Source: Chitinophaga sp. GbtcB8 (lineage in GTDB: Bacteria; Bacteroidota; Bacteroidia; Chitinophagales; Chitinophagaceae). Taken from it: a stretch of DNA of 64,000 nucleotides. The translations under genes and the position numbers were made by a program. The stretch is from assembly GCF_019091455.1 (NCBI RefSeq), contig NZ_JAGXJN010000025.1, positions 1 through 64,000 on the forward strand, in the 5' to 3' direction. The notes under the pieces were generated by a model, which worked only from the letters and a program-made list of their open reading frames with translations, had not been told where the DNA came from and searched no databases. Every line of letters begins with the position of its first letter. Position 1 is the first letter of the stretch. Positions 50,241-59,582 of the stretch are shown piece by piece.

Positions 50241-51704
50241 CTACAGCTGGTGCATTATATCTTTTAACCGCTCATACACCAGCCCATATAGCTGGTAATG
50301 TTTTTTATAAATATCAGCACCTTCCGTCCGCGGCATAAACACCTGTGCTTCTGTTTCCGGCAATCCTTTAAAGGGTATATCTAAAGCCTCATACCCCATC
50401 ATACCTGCACCAATAGCCGATGCATCATTCTGCTGCCCCAGGTGCATAGGCTGCTGAAAAATATCTGCTATCAATTGTATCCATCCCGGTGAAGCTGTAA
50501 ACCCGCCGCTCACTGCTATCTGCTGTATAGGTCCCGCAGCTTCCTGCAGCGCGTTGAAAATACTTAACAACCCAAATGCAACACCTTCCATGGCCGCACG
50601 CATAAAATGCATGGCCGTATGCTGCGGCTGCACGCCAATAAAAGCGCCGCGTGCATGCCCGTCCCACACCGGCGCACGTTCGCCTAACAAATAAGGCAAA
50701 CAAATTAATCCGCCCACGCCAGGTTCCAGCTGCAATGCCTGCGTTATATAAGTATCCAGGTCAGCCTGCGGCTGCTGCAAAAAATCGCGGGTAAACCATT
50801 GCAATACATTACCGCCATTATTCAATGGTCCGCCGGTGATATAATGATCTGCATCCAGCACATAATTAAAGATCCGCTGCTGCTCATCCCTTACCGGTTT
50901 TGCTGTAGCAATGCGGAACGCACCGCTGGTAGCTATGGTAAGCGTAGCGTGGCCCGGCGCTAAGGCCCCGCTGCCCAGCTGTGCCAGGCAGCCATCGCTG
51001 GCGCCAATAACAAAAGGTGTATCAGCCGGTATACCCAATTCTTGTTTTAAGCCGCGTAATATATAATGGGCAGGCACGGGCTGCGGTAGCTGCGCCGCTG
51101 TAATACCCGCTATCTCTAAGGCCTGCGGACTCCATTGCAGGGCATGTATATCAAACAGCCCCGTAGCAGATGCAATGGAATGATCCACTACATACACACC
51201 AAACAAATGGTATAGTACATACTCCTTAATACCTACCCACCACTTTGTTTGTGCAAATAAGTCTGGTGCATGCTGGCGCAGCCAGGTTATTTTGCACAGG
51301 GGCGTCATGGGATGCACCGGTACGCCGGTTTGATGATATAATGCTTTACCTTGTGTAGTAGGCGCCAGCACATCTGCAACCGATTGACTTCTGTTATCGG
51401 CCCATATGATCAAAGGCGTTAAAGAGCTGCCATCCGCATCCAGCGCCATTATGCTGTGCATAGCGCTGCTGAAACAAATTCCTGATGGCGGTTGTTTCAT
51501 TTGCTGTGTTACCTGGCGTATACCCTGGGTTACCGCCCGTAAAATATCATCCGGGTGTTGCTCACTATGCCCTGGTTCCGGTTGTTGTGTTGTATATGCT
51601 TGCTGGTAAAGGGCCTGCACACGGCCATCTGGCAGCAAAGCTATTACTTTGGTGCTACTGGTGCCAATATCCACACCGATCATGTATTTTAATCCGCTAT
51701 TCAT
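50241..51704 (-). CDS. FGGY-family carbohydrate kinase, gluconokinase-like
   Basis: About 487 residues from ATG 51704. YMIGVDIGTSSTKVIAL is the ATP-binding phosphate-1 motif, HSIMALD and IIWADNRS lie in the sugar site, VIGASDGCLAQLGSGA is the FGGY phosphate-2 region and AVSGGFTASPGWIQLIADIFQQP the C-terminal FGGY signature. The overall pattern is nearest to GntK-type gluconokinases and xylulokinases. It phosphorylates a sugar or sugar acid in the cytoplasm. It is divergent from the GMC dehydrogenase gene (93 bp apart), which suggests that it uses the oxidation product. Confidence 0.87.
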   Translation of the reverse strand: MNSGLKYMIGVDIGTSSTKVIALLPDGRVQALYQQAYTTQQPEPGHSEQHPDDILRAVTQGIRQVTQQMKQPPSGICFSSAMHSIMALDADGSSLTPLIIWADNRSQSVADVLAPTTQGKALYHQTGVPVHPMTPLCKITWLRQHAPDLFAQTKWWVGIKEYVLYHLFGVYVVDHSIASATGLFDIHALQWSPQALEIAGITAAQLPQPVPAHYILRGLKQELGIPADTPFVIGASDGCLAQLGSGALAPGHATLTIATSGAFRIATAKPVRDEQQRIFNYVLDADHYITGGPLNNGGNVLQWFTRDFLQQPQADLDTYITQALQLEPGVGGLICLPYLLGERAPVWDGHARGAFIGVQPQHTAMHFMRAAMEGVAFGLLSIFNALQEAAGPIQQIAVSGGFTASPGWIQLIADIFQQPMHLGQQNDASAIGAGMMGYEALDIPFKGLPETEAQVFMPRTEGADIYKKHYQLYGLVYERLKDIMHQL

Positions 51705-51797
51705 ACCGTAAATGGTTCTCAAAATAAAAAACACCTTTCATTTCCTAGCTTTAATTTATAGATTTAAAGCCTTTAAAAGTTAAATCACACCACGTAT

Positions 51798-53537
51798 ATG
51801 GCATTGGAGATCAAGCAAAAAGGAAAGGTCTATGACGTATGTATCGTAGGTTCCGGAGCCGGGGGCGGCATGGCCGCTAAAGTACTATCAGAGGCTGGCC
51901 TCAAGGTAGCGCTGCTGGAAGCCGGGCCTAAATATGATCCGGCAGACCCGGAGCAGGCCACTCAGCTCAAATGGCCCTGGCAGTCCCCCCGCAGGGGCGC
52001 CTCTACTACCCGTCCCTTCGGCGATTTTGATGCAGCCTATGGCGGATGGGAAATAGATGGTGAGCCGTATACTACTAAAGACGGTACTTCATTTGACTGG
52101 TTCCGCTCCCGTATGGTGGGCGGACGTACCAATCACTGGGGCCGCATTTCACTGCGCTTTGGCCCGCGCGATTTCAAACACAAAAGTGTGGATGGCCACG
52201 GCGACGACTGGCCCATCTCTTACGATGATGTAAAACCCTTTTATGACAGGGTAGATAAAATGATCGGTGTGTTTGGCTCTAAAGAGGGCATTCTTAATGA
52301 GCCGGATGGCTACTTTCTGCCTCCGCCAAAACCACGCCTGCATGAGCTCATGATCAAACAGGCCGGCGATCGTTTAAACATTCCCGTAATACCTGCACGC
52401 TTATCCATATTAACACGCTCTGTAAATAAGGATCGCGCCCCTTGTTTTTTCTGCAGCCAGTGTAACCGCGGTTGTACCGTGTATGGGGATTTTTCTTCCT
52501 CATCCTGTCTGGTAAAACCAGCCATGAAATCCGGGCATGTAGACCTGTACACCGGCGCCATGGTGCGTGAAGTGCTTACAGACGATAGCGGTAAAGCTAC
52601 CGGCGTTTCTTATGTTGATAAATCGGATCTGCAGGAATATGAAGTAAAGGCCCGCGTAGTAGTGCTGGCAGCCAGCGCCTGCGAATCAGCCCGTTTGCTG
52701 CTCAACTCTAAATCTGCCCGTTTCTCCAATGGCCTGGCCAATGGCAGCGGCGTGGTAGGTAAATATTTACATGACAGCACCGGCGCCTCCCGCGGCGGTT
52801 TTATACCCAAGCTGATGGACCGCAAACGCTATAATGAAGATGGCGTAGGCGGCATGCACGTGTATATACCCTGGTGGCTCGATAATAAAAAGCTGGATTT
52901 TGCCCGCGGTTACCATGTGGAATTAGGCGGTGGTATGCACATGCCTATGTATGGTTTTGGTTTTGGTATGGAACGCCTCAATGGCAAGTACGGCGGCGCT
53001 GATGGTAAAATGAAGGATGCCGGTGGTTACGGCGCCGGGCTTAAAAATGACTACCGCCGCTTCTTTGGTGCTACCATTGGTTTTGCCGGCCGTGGCGAAT
53101 GTATTGCCCGTGAAGATAACTACTGTGAAATAGATCCCAGCGTAGTGGATAAATTTGGTATTCCTGTGCTGCGCTTCAATTACACCTGGAGCGAGCATGA
53201 GATCAACCAGGCCAAACACATGCAGGATACTTTTGAACAGCTGATCCATGAAATGGGAGGTATAGCCCTGGGCCAGAAAGCCGGTGCAGATACTATGTAC
53301 GGGCTGGAAACACCAGGCCGTATTATTCACGAAGTAGGTACCACCCGCATGGGCGATGATCCTAAACGCTCTGTGGTGAACAAGTTCAACCAGGCGCACG
53401 AGGTAAAGAACCTGTTTGTGGTAGATGGCGGACCTTTTGTGTCACAGGCAGATAAAAATCCTACCTGGACCATCCTGGCCCTGTCACTGCGTGCCTCTGA
53501 ATACATTGTATCTGAATTAAAGAAACAAAACATTTAA
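51798..53537 (+). CDS. GMC family FAD oxidoreductase with ferredoxin-like Cys motif
   Basis: 579 residues. DVCIVGSGAGGGMAAKVLSEAGLKVALLEAGP is the FAD Rossmann fold and GGRTNHWGR the GMC active-site region. IIHEVGTTRMG and ADKNPTWTILALSLRASEYI form the C-terminal His/Asn catalytic signature. Residues 216-226 read CFFCSQCNRGC, i.e. CX2CX2CX3C. It has no signal peptide of its own; the next gene encodes a Tat-type subunit 3, as in gluconate and glucose dehydrogenase complexes. It probably oxidises a sugar or sugar acid in the periplasm. No cytochrome c subunit is seen nearby. Confidence 0.9.
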   Translation: MALEIKQKGKVYDVCIVGSGAGGGMAAKVLSEAGLKVALLEAGPKYDPADPEQATQLKWPWQSPRRGASTTRPFGDFDAAYGGWEIDGEPYTTKDGTSFDWFRSRMVGGRTNHWGRISLRFGPRDFKHKSVDGHGDDWPISYDDVKPFYDRVDKMIGVFGSKEGILNEPDGYFLPPPKPRLHELMIKQAGDRLNIPVIPARLSILTRSVNKDRAPCFFCSQCNRGCTVYGDFSSSSCLVKPAMKSGHVDLYTGAMVREVLTDDSGKATGVSYVDKSDLQEYEVKARVVVLAASACESARLLLNSKSARFSNGLANGSGVVGKYLHDSTGASRGGFIPKLMDRKRYNEDGVGGMHVYIPWWLDNKKLDFARGYHVELGGGMHMPMYGFGFGMERLNGKYGGADGKMKDAGGYGAGLKNDYRRFFGATIGFAGRGECIAREDNYCEIDPSVVDKFGIPVLRFNYTWSEHEINQAKHMQDTFEQLIHEMGGIALGQKAGADTMYGLETPGRIIHEVGTTRMGDDPKRSVVNKFNQAHEVKNLFVVDGGPFVSQADKNPTWTILALSLRASEYIVSELKKQNI

Positions 53538-53597
53538 CGGTGAAGTACCAACGTTGATCACAAAGCGTTGCACGTTTCACAAATAAAATTCAAACGT

Positions 53598-54290
53598 ATG
53601 GATAGAAGAGAGTCCCTGAAAGCATTAGCCGTTGGGTCCTTATCTGTAGGCGCCATTCTTACCGGCTGTGATGATAAAAAGGTAAAGGAAGATAATAAGA
53701 AGCCGGGCGGCGAGGATGCGGACGTGTATGGCCGCACGCCGGAAGAAAAAGAACGCGATAAAAAACTGAAGGCAGACAAATATTTCACCGATGCGGAAAT
53801 GAAAACCATTACCGTGCTCACGGCCCTCATTATCCCGGCGGATGAACATTCCGGCAGCGCTGCTGATGCCGGCGTACCCGCCTTCATAGAATTTACGGTA
53901 AAAGATCAGCCCCGCCACCAGCTGCCCTTACGCGGCGGCCTGCGCTGGCTGGATGTATATTGTCTGAAACACTATAACAAATCCTTTGTGGATTGCAGTA
54001 AAGAACAGCAAACCGCTTTGCTGGATCATATTGCCTATCCCGAAAAAGCCACGCCGGAATTTAGCCAGGGCGTAGCGTTCTTTACCCTGATGCGCAACCT
54101 TACCGCCACCGGTTTTTATACCAGTGAGCTGGGTGTTAAAGACCTGGGGTATGTAGGCAACCGCCCCAATGAATGGGATGGCGTGCCGGAAGATGTATTG
54201 AAACAATACGGGCTGGCATACGAAGAAAAAATGTTACCCGTTTATCTGAAAATTGAAGACCGGGGCAAACTTATGACCTGGGAAGATTAA
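53598..54290 (+). CDS. Gluconate 2-dehydrogenase subunit 3 family protein, Tat-exported
   Basis: About 230 residues from ATG 53598 (MDRRESLKALAVGSLSVGAILTGC); the longer reading from 53568 uses TTG and adds a non-leader sequence. Twin Arg followed by a hydrophobic stretch and LTGC suggests a Tat leader with a lipobox, so the protein is probably a Tat-exported lipoprotein. A Lys/Glu/Asp-rich linker follows. Then the Gluconate_2-dh3 domain: MKTITVLTALIIPADEHSGSAADAGVPAFIEF. It escorts and anchors the upstream GMC subunit. It lies 60 bp downstream of it, same operon. Confidence 0.9.
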   Translation: MDRRESLKALAVGSLSVGAILTGCDDKKVKEDNKKPGGEDADVYGRTPEEKERDKKLKADKYFTDAEMKTITVLTALIIPADEHSGSAADAGVPAFIEFTVKDQPRHQLPLRGGLRWLDVYCLKHYNKSFVDCSKEQQTALLDHIAYPEKATPEFSQGVAFFTLMRNLTATGFYTSELGVKDLGYVGNRPNEWDGVPEDVLKQYGLAYEEKMLPVYLKIEDRGKLMTWED

Positions 54291-54384
54291 TATTATCCAA
54301 TACAAGTGAGCCTCCTCACACGCCATGCACGTCATTGACATTTGACTATATTTCTTTTATCTTGTTTTAAAACTTTTCTTACTC

Positions 54385-55833
54385 ATGGTCCAGGAAAAAA
54401 ATAACCAGGGAGACAGTGTTTCCCGCAGATCTTTTCTGAAGAACGGGGCGCTTACCGCCGCCGGTTTTATGATCGTTCCACGTCATGTACTCGGCGGTAA
54501 AGGATATACCGCCCCCAGTGATCGCCTGCGTATAGCCGGTATAGGTGTAGGTGGTAAAGGAGAAAGCGATATCAATGAATTCTCCAAAGGCCCTGCTGAC
54601 ATTGCCTTCCTTTGCGATGTGGATGAGCGCCGTGCTGCCAATTCCGTTAAACGTTTCCCGAAAGCCAAATTCTATAAGGATTTCCGGAAAATGCTGGAAA
54701 AAGAGCACAAGAATATTGATGCCGTATCCGTATCCACCCCGGATCACACGCATGCCGTAGCCGCTATGGCCGCCATGCAGCTGGGCAAGCACGTATATGT
54801 GCAAAAACCGCTTACGCATGATATTTATGAAGCCCGTATGCTTACCCAGGCAGCCAACCGCTATAAAGTGGTAACGCAAATGGGTAACCAGGGTTCCTCC
54901 GGCGATGGTGTACGCCAGCTGATGGAATGGCACCAGGCCGGCCTGGTAGGCGATGTGCATACCGTATATTGCTGGACAGACCGCCCCGTATGGCCCCAGG
55001 GTATTCCCTGGCCTGCTGCCAAAGCAGAAGTGCCTAAGGAGCTGGATTGGGACCTGTGGTTAGGTACCGCCCCCGCTAAAGATTATATAGATAAGCTGGT
55101 GCCCTTTAACTGGCGCGGCTGGTGGGATTATGGTACCGGCGCTATCGGCGATATGGGTTGCCATATTATTGAACCGCCTTTCCGCGTGCTGGACCTGGGC
55201 TACCCTACCGCAGTAGAGTGTAGCGTAGGCAGCGTGTATGTAGATGAGTTCAAACGCGGCTATTTCCCGGAAAGCTGCCCGCCCTCTTCCCACGTAACGC
55301 TCAAGTTTGCCGGTAAGAACGGTAAAGAAGTTACTATGCACTGGATGGACGGCGGCATACAGCCGGAACGTCCGGAAGAGCTGGGCCCTAACGAAAGAAT
55401 GGGCGACGGTGGTAACGGCGCCCTGTTCATAGGCACCAAGGGTAAAATGATGTGCGGCACCTATGGCATGTTCCCAAGCCTGCTGCCCACCTCCAAAAAT
55501 ACCCAGGTAAATATTCCGCAAACCATTGCCCGCGTACCGGAAGGTCACTACCAGCAGTGGGTAAATGCGGCTATTGCCGGTTATAACAGCCCTAAGGCAA
55601 AAGCCCTCAGCTCCCCCTTCTCCATAGCAGGTCCCTTAACAGAAACCGTGCTGATGAGCAACCTGGCCATCCGCAGCTATGACCTGAAGAAGGAAATTGA
55701 AGGCAAAACCACCTTCCCGGGCCGCTACATTAAGCTGCTGTGGGACGGTCAGAACATGAAGGTCACCAACTTTGACGATGCCAACCAGTTTGTGAAGCGT
55801 ACTTACCGCGGCAACTGGAGCCTGGGCGTTTAA
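54385..55833 (+). CDS. Gfo/Idh/MocA-family oxidoreductase, Tat leader
   Basis: 482 residues. SRRSFLKNGALTAAGFMIVP is a near-perfect twin-arginine leader. The Rossmann fold follows (RLRIAGIGVGGKGESDI), then STPDHTHAVAAMAAMQLGKHVYVQKPLTHD, where the usual EKP is QKP (Lys141). The C-terminal domain contains GTGAIGDMGCHIIEPPFRVLDLG with the conserved active-site D and H. Such exported Gfo/Idh/MocA enzymes act on glycosides and sugar derivatives with bound or recycled NAD(P). It follows the GMC/subunit 3 pair by 94 bp. Confidence 0.92.
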   Translation: MVQEKNNQGDSVSRRSFLKNGALTAAGFMIVPRHVLGGKGYTAPSDRLRIAGIGVGGKGESDINEFSKGPADIAFLCDVDERRAANSVKRFPKAKFYKDFRKMLEKEHKNIDAVSVSTPDHTHAVAAMAAMQLGKHVYVQKPLTHDIYEARMLTQAANRYKVVTQMGNQGSSGDGVRQLMEWHQAGLVGDVHTVYCWTDRPVWPQGIPWPAAKAEVPKELDWDLWLGTAPAKDYIDKLVPFNWRGWWDYGTGAIGDMGCHIIEPPFRVLDLGYPTAVECSVGSVYVDEFKRGYFPESCPPSSHVTLKFAGKNGKEVTMHWMDGGIQPERPEELGPNERMGDGGNGALFIGTKGKMMCGTYGMFPSLLPTSKNTQVNIPQTIARVPEGHYQQWVNAAIAGYNSPKAKALSSPFSIAGPLTETVLMSNLAIRSYDLKKEIEGKTTFPGRYIKLLWDGQNMKVTNFDDANQFVKRTYRGNWSLGV

Positions 55834-55854
55834 GTCCGGAGTTTACATTTATAT

Positions 55855-55910
55855 AAATGTGCGGATGTACAAGGGCTTTCCCTGTATAATCCGCACATTT
55901 TCTTTTATTT
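55855..55910 (+). terminator. Terminator after the first Gfo/Idh/MocA gene
   Basis: AAATGTGCGGAT (55855-55866) and ATCCGCACATTT (55889-55900) form a perfect 12-bp stem with further pairing of GGG and CCC inside. TCTTTTATTT follows. It ends the GMC operon. Confidence 0.85.
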
Positions 55911-56025
55911 ATGCCCAACCTTTACCCCGCCTTCGCCTGTCATATTAAAATAATAGTACCAGAGTTTTCGTTTAAGTACCGTAGGTTAGCTATTTTTATA
56001 CTATCAATCCATATCCTAGCATTCT

Positions 56026-56691
56026 ATGGCGCAAAAATACTTTTGGTTATTAGCCGTGTCAGGCGCTTTACTTTTATGGGCCTGTAAAAAGGAAGTGAGC
56101 CGCGAGAGCGCAGCTCCCCCGCCCGTAGCAAGCACCTGTAGTTATGCGCCTTACACCGCAGGCTCCACTTACGATTTTGTTAATACGAATAGCCGCAACG
56201 TGCTGGATAGCAACTTCTTTACCGTAACCGTTACCGGGGATAGCACCATTAACGGGCTAACTTTCAGAAAGCTCAGCTCCGATACCGCCACCACCTACGA
56301 CCGCTGCGATGGGAATGGTAATTACTACCAGATGGTAAAGGGTATTTCCTTTGAAGGCTATAGCGCAGACAGCGTGGTAACGCTTTACCTGAAAGATAAT
56401 GTGAATGCCGGCGCCAGCTGGAATGATACGGCTACCGTTAAAAAAGGAACAGATGAACAAAAGGTGATGCTTACCTACACCGTTACTCAAAAAGGTGTGC
56501 AAAAAACCGTTGCCGGCCTGGATTTTACAAACGTGATCACCGTAACGCTCAGCGCTTCTGTTAAGTTCCTGGGCACTACCATTCCATTAGGTACGGTAGC
56601 TACCAACTATTATGCGGAGGGTATTGGCCTCATAGAAATAGACCAGCAGGATGATACTACCCGCCTGCTTAAATACAACATTAACCGTTAA
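56026..56691 (+). CDS. Hypothetical lipoprotein
   Basis: 221 residues. LLLWACKKE is the lipobox (Cys19 or so). A short Ser/Pro/Ala-rich linker precedes a beta-rich domain with regular alternating strands (YDFVNTNSRNVLDSNFFTVTVTGDSTINGLTFRKLSS; VTLTYTV-type; YYAEGIGLIEIDQ). The 'G.Y..EG.GLI' ending resembles small surface proteins in Bacteroidota. No function can be assigned. Its stop overlaps the stop of the convergent dacB gene by 4 bp. Confidence 0.72.
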   Translation: MAQKYFWLLAVSGALLLWACKKEVSRESAAPPPVASTCSYAPYTAGSTYDFVNTNSRNVLDSNFFTVTVTGDSTINGLTFRKLSSDTATTYDRCDGNGNYYQMVKGISFEGYSADSVVTLYLKDNVNAGASWNDTATVKKGTDEQKVMLTYTVTQKGVQKTVAGLDFTNVITVTLSASVKFLGTTIPLGTVATNYYAEGIGLIEIDQQDDTTRLLKYNINR

Positions 56692-58016
56692 TTATTATTC
56701 CTTACTTCCGTTAAAAAGCGCTCAACTGCACGCCGCACAGCCGTGCTGGTGCCGTTATGGTTATTTACCAGCACGCTGAATACCAGTGTTTTCCCTTTCT
56801 TTGTTACCAGGTATCCGCTTAAAGCTACACACCCGCTAAGGGTACCGGTTTTGGCATGCACAAACTGCTCTTTATAATAATTACGCAGCGTGCCTTTGCC
56901 CCCGGTTGGGAAAATGGCCCACAGCCTTTCTTCCGGGTATTGTTTGTGCATAATGGTCAATACGCTCACAAAATCCCGCGGGCTAAACAGGTTGTAGCGG
57001 GAAAGCCCGGAACCATCTACCCATTCCGGCTTATCCGGCAGGTTTTGCAGGTATTGCTGCTTTACATAGTCAATTACTTTTGGGGTGCTGATGGTATCCC
57101 ATTTTCTGGCGCTGCTCATCATCAGCGTTTGTTCTGCAAAAAAGTTATCGCTGCGGTGCATCATGGGCGTAAAAAGGGAATCTACGGGGCGGCTGTACAG
57201 CGTAGTAAATGCTTTGGCATTTACTGCAGGCATTTGTTCCGCCACGGTTACGGGCTTGTGCAGGGTATCCTGCAGGCGCTGGGCCAGGTCCTGCAGCGTG
57301 CCGGTAATATAGGGCACTTCTGCCAGCAGCAGGGCCGTATCCCGTTTTGCATATTGCAGGGAAAAGGTGTTGCTGCGTTCGTCCCTCTCCGTTAGGGCTT
57401 CGCTGAGCGTATCATTTACCCGCCAGGAAAAATGCCCGCCATAGGAAAAGGCTGGTGGCGTAATGCTAATGGTATCCCGGTGGTGTTTAATACGGGCCAC
57501 GTTGCCATACACGGGCCACTCATTCAGCTCCGGCTGGTAATAATCCGCATAGTCGCTCCAGCTCCAGCCCGGCCCAAAACGTTTATTGACAATCACGCCT
57601 GGTACCAGCACAATGCGTTTATCCGTGCGGGTAAGCAGGTCCATAGCCGGTTGTGAAATATAGTCCGGGTGCAAAAAAGAGGGATCGCCCATACCTTTTA
57701 CATACAGCACACTGTCTGTTTCCAGGTACTTTAGCGCAGGCAGGCTATCGCCCAGCATTTGCAGGCCGGTAAATAAGGTGAATATTTTGGTGTTGGAGGC
57801 AGGGGTAAAATATTTATTATCCTGGTACCGGTACCAGTACTCCTGTTTGGCAGGGTCGTAAATGCAAATACCTACATGTGCCTGGTTCAGCGGCTGGCTG
57901 CTTAGTAATTCCTGCGCCCCTTTACGGAGGTTGCTGTGCTGCGCCCACAGGGGTTGTGCGCAAAAGAGGGTAAGGCACAGGAGAGCGGTACATTTTAGCG
58001 GATGCTTGATCTTCAT
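56688..58016 (-). CDS. dacB: D-alanyl-D-alanine carboxypeptidase/endopeptidase, PBP4 type
   Basis: About 442 residues from ATG 58016 (MKIKHPLKCTALLCLTLFCAQPLWAQ, Sec leader); the extension to 58118 runs over spacer repeats. All active-site motifs of class C penicillin-binding proteins are present: SNTK (Ser74), SGLSRYN (SxN) and KTGTLSG (KTG). The insertion domain between the first two motifs is typical of PBP4/DacB. It trims peptidoglycan stem peptides or cleaves crosslinks in the periplasm. It is read away from the Gfo/Idh/MocA gene upstream on the same strand; 161-bp spacer. Confidence 0.92.
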   Translation of the reverse strand: MKIKHPLKCTALLCLTLFCAQPLWAQHSNLRKGAQELLSSQPLNQAHVGICIYDPAKQEYWYRYQDNKYFTPASNTKIFTLFTGLQMLGDSLPALKYLETDSVLYVKGMGDPSFLHPDYISQPAMDLLTRTDKRIVLVPGVIVNKRFGPGWSWSDYADYYQPELNEWPVYGNVARIKHHRDTISITPPAFSYGGHFSWRVNDTLSEALTERDERSNTFSLQYAKRDTALLLAEVPYITGTLQDLAQRLQDTLHKPVTVAEQMPAVNAKAFTTLYSRPVDSLFTPMMHRSDNFFAEQTLMMSSARKWDTISTPKVIDYVKQQYLQNLPDKPEWVDGSGLSRYNLFSPRDFVSVLTIMHKQYPEERLWAIFPTGGKGTLRNYYKEQFVHAKTGTLSGCVALSGYLVTKKGKTLVFSVLVNNHNGTSTAVRRAVERFLTEVRNNN

Positions 58017-58083
58017 AACGGTAAAATAATAGTTCGTGAGGGTTAGCGCAAAAAAAAGATGGCGGACGGTAGCCCATCGTCTG

Positions 58084-58165
58084 TACTTCCCCAAAAACCA
58101 ATGGTCCACCGCCTTCACCCGTTTTCCTTTAACAGCAATGAAAGCAATGGACCATCAGCCATGGA
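58084..58165. repeat. Repeat-rich spacer with ATGGTCCA/TGGACCAT arms
   Basis: ATGGTCCA (about 58101-58108) has its reverse complement TGGACCAT at about 58148-58155, and related ATGGACTAT follows. TACTTCCCCAAAA at 58084-58096 is identical to the segment at 28024-28036 in another repeat-rich spacer. Confidence 0.5.
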
Positions 58166-58177
58166 CTATGAACCTCT

Positions 58178-59521
58178 TTAACTAAAATACTTCGTTTGCC
58201 CCGGTTTGGCATACGCGTAAAATCCTTCAGCATCCGGCATTACCGGCGGCTTGGCATCAAACGCATAGGTTTCCGGCTGCAGGTTTAAATTAGAATGCAG
58301 CGCTTTATCCCAGGGAATAATTTGCCCGGAGTAAGTGGCCAGGCGGCCTATAATGGCAGTTAAGGTGGTTTGCGCACCGCGTTCTGCATCCCAGAATTTA
58401 TACTCTCCTTTGGCTACGGCTGCAAACAGCTCATCGTGCTCTGTTTGATAGGGGTTGTTTTCCTGTTTTTTATCAAACTGGTACAATGTTTTGCCTTTGT
58501 AATCCTGTATCAGGCCTTTATCGCAAATAATACGGCCCTTGGTGCCAATGATCTCTTCATCTACCCGGCTGGCACTGTCTTTCCAGTGTCGGCACTGGCT
58601 GTTCATTACAATACCATCATCATAGCGGTATTCCACATAATGGTGGTCATAGATCTCACCGGTATCCTTACCCGTACGTACGGCCCGGCCGCCCATACCC
58701 ACCGCTGTGGCGGGGGTAGCGCCTTTAAACCAGTTGCCTACGTCAATGTTGTGAATATGCTGCTCCACAATATGATCGCCGCACAGCCAGTTAAAGTAAT
58801 ACCAGTTGCGCATCTGGTACTCCATTTCCGTGTATTCCGGTTTGCGGGGGCGTATCCATAAAGCACCCTGGTTCCACCATACCTGCATGGAAAGAATATC
58901 GCCTATCATGCCGTCCTGCACGCGTTTGTACAGCTCCCGGTAAGAGTTCTGGTACCGGCGTTGCAGGCCTACTACTACGTTCAGCTTTTTTGCTTTTGCC
59001 TTTTCCGCAGCTGCCAGCACCCGCTGTATGCCAGCAGGGTCGGTAGCTACCGGTTTTTCCATAAAAATATGTTTGCCCTGGTTCACCGCTTCTTCAAAAT
59101 GTATGGGGCGGAAACCCGGCGGCGTAGCCAGTATCACTACATCGGCCAGGGGAATGGCTTTTTTGTAGGCATCAAACCCGGTGAATTTATTTGCGTCCGG
59201 CACTTTCAGGCGGTCACCCTTCCCTTTTTCTTCCAGGGCTTCCTTAATATTATTGTAGCTGTCGTTCAGGCGGTCGGGGAAAGCATCCGCCATGGCTATC
59301 AGCTCTACATTTTCTTTGGTGCTCAGCGCCTGGGTGGCGGCACCGGTACCACGGCCACCACAGCCTATCAGCACTATTTTGATGGTGTCTTTAGCGCCGG
59401 AAAAATAATTGGCGTGAGAGAGCATGGGCATAGCCAGCAGGCCGCCAGCCAATAGGGTGGATTGTTTCATAAAATCCCGGCGGTTCTGTGCGTGGAATGT
59501 TTGTTTTTTTTCGTTTTCCAT
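58178..59521 (-). CDS. Gfo/Idh/MocA-family oxidoreductase, Tat leader, second copy
   Basis: 447 residues. NRRDFMKQSTLLAGGLLAMPMLSHA is a twin-arginine leader. DTIKIVLIGCGGRGTGAA is the NAD-binding motif, HIFMEKPVATD the EKP motif, and the C-terminal domain has WLCGDHIVEQHIHNIDVGNW with the conserved D/H pair. It differs clearly from the copy at 54385 and keeps the standard EKP. It is an exported sugar dehydrogenase or glycoside-processing enzyme of unknown substrate. It follows the SUMF1-like gene on the same strand after 61 bp, so the two are likely co-transcribed. Confidence 0.92.
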   Translation of the reverse strand: MENEKKQTFHAQNRRDFMKQSTLLAGGLLAMPMLSHANYFSGAKDTIKIVLIGCGGRGTGAATQALSTKENVELIAMADAFPDRLNDSYNNIKEALEEKGKGDRLKVPDANKFTGFDAYKKAIPLADVVILATPPGFRPIHFEEAVNQGKHIFMEKPVATDPAGIQRVLAAAEKAKAKKLNVVVGLQRRYQNSYRELYKRVQDGMIGDILSMQVWWNQGALWIRPRKPEYTEMEYQMRNWYYFNWLCGDHIVEQHIHNIDVGNWFKGATPATAVGMGGRAVRTGKDTGEIYDHHYVEYRYDDGIVMNSQCRHWKDSASRVDEEIIGTKGRIICDKGLIQDYKGKTLYQFDKKQENNPYQTEHDELFAAVAKGEYKFWDAERGAQTTLTAIIGRLATYSGQIIPWDKALHSNLNLQPETYAFDAKPPVMPDAEGFYAYAKPGQTKYFS

Positions 59522-59582
59522 AAATCTTTGACGGTTTTTTAGTTGGGAGTAAGAAATAGGAAGTCAGAGGTGCTTCATTTAC

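Noticed and set aside
58017..58118. N-terminal extension of the PBP4-type protein to 58118
   Set aside because: It covers spacer repeats, and the clear Sec leader begins at 58016.
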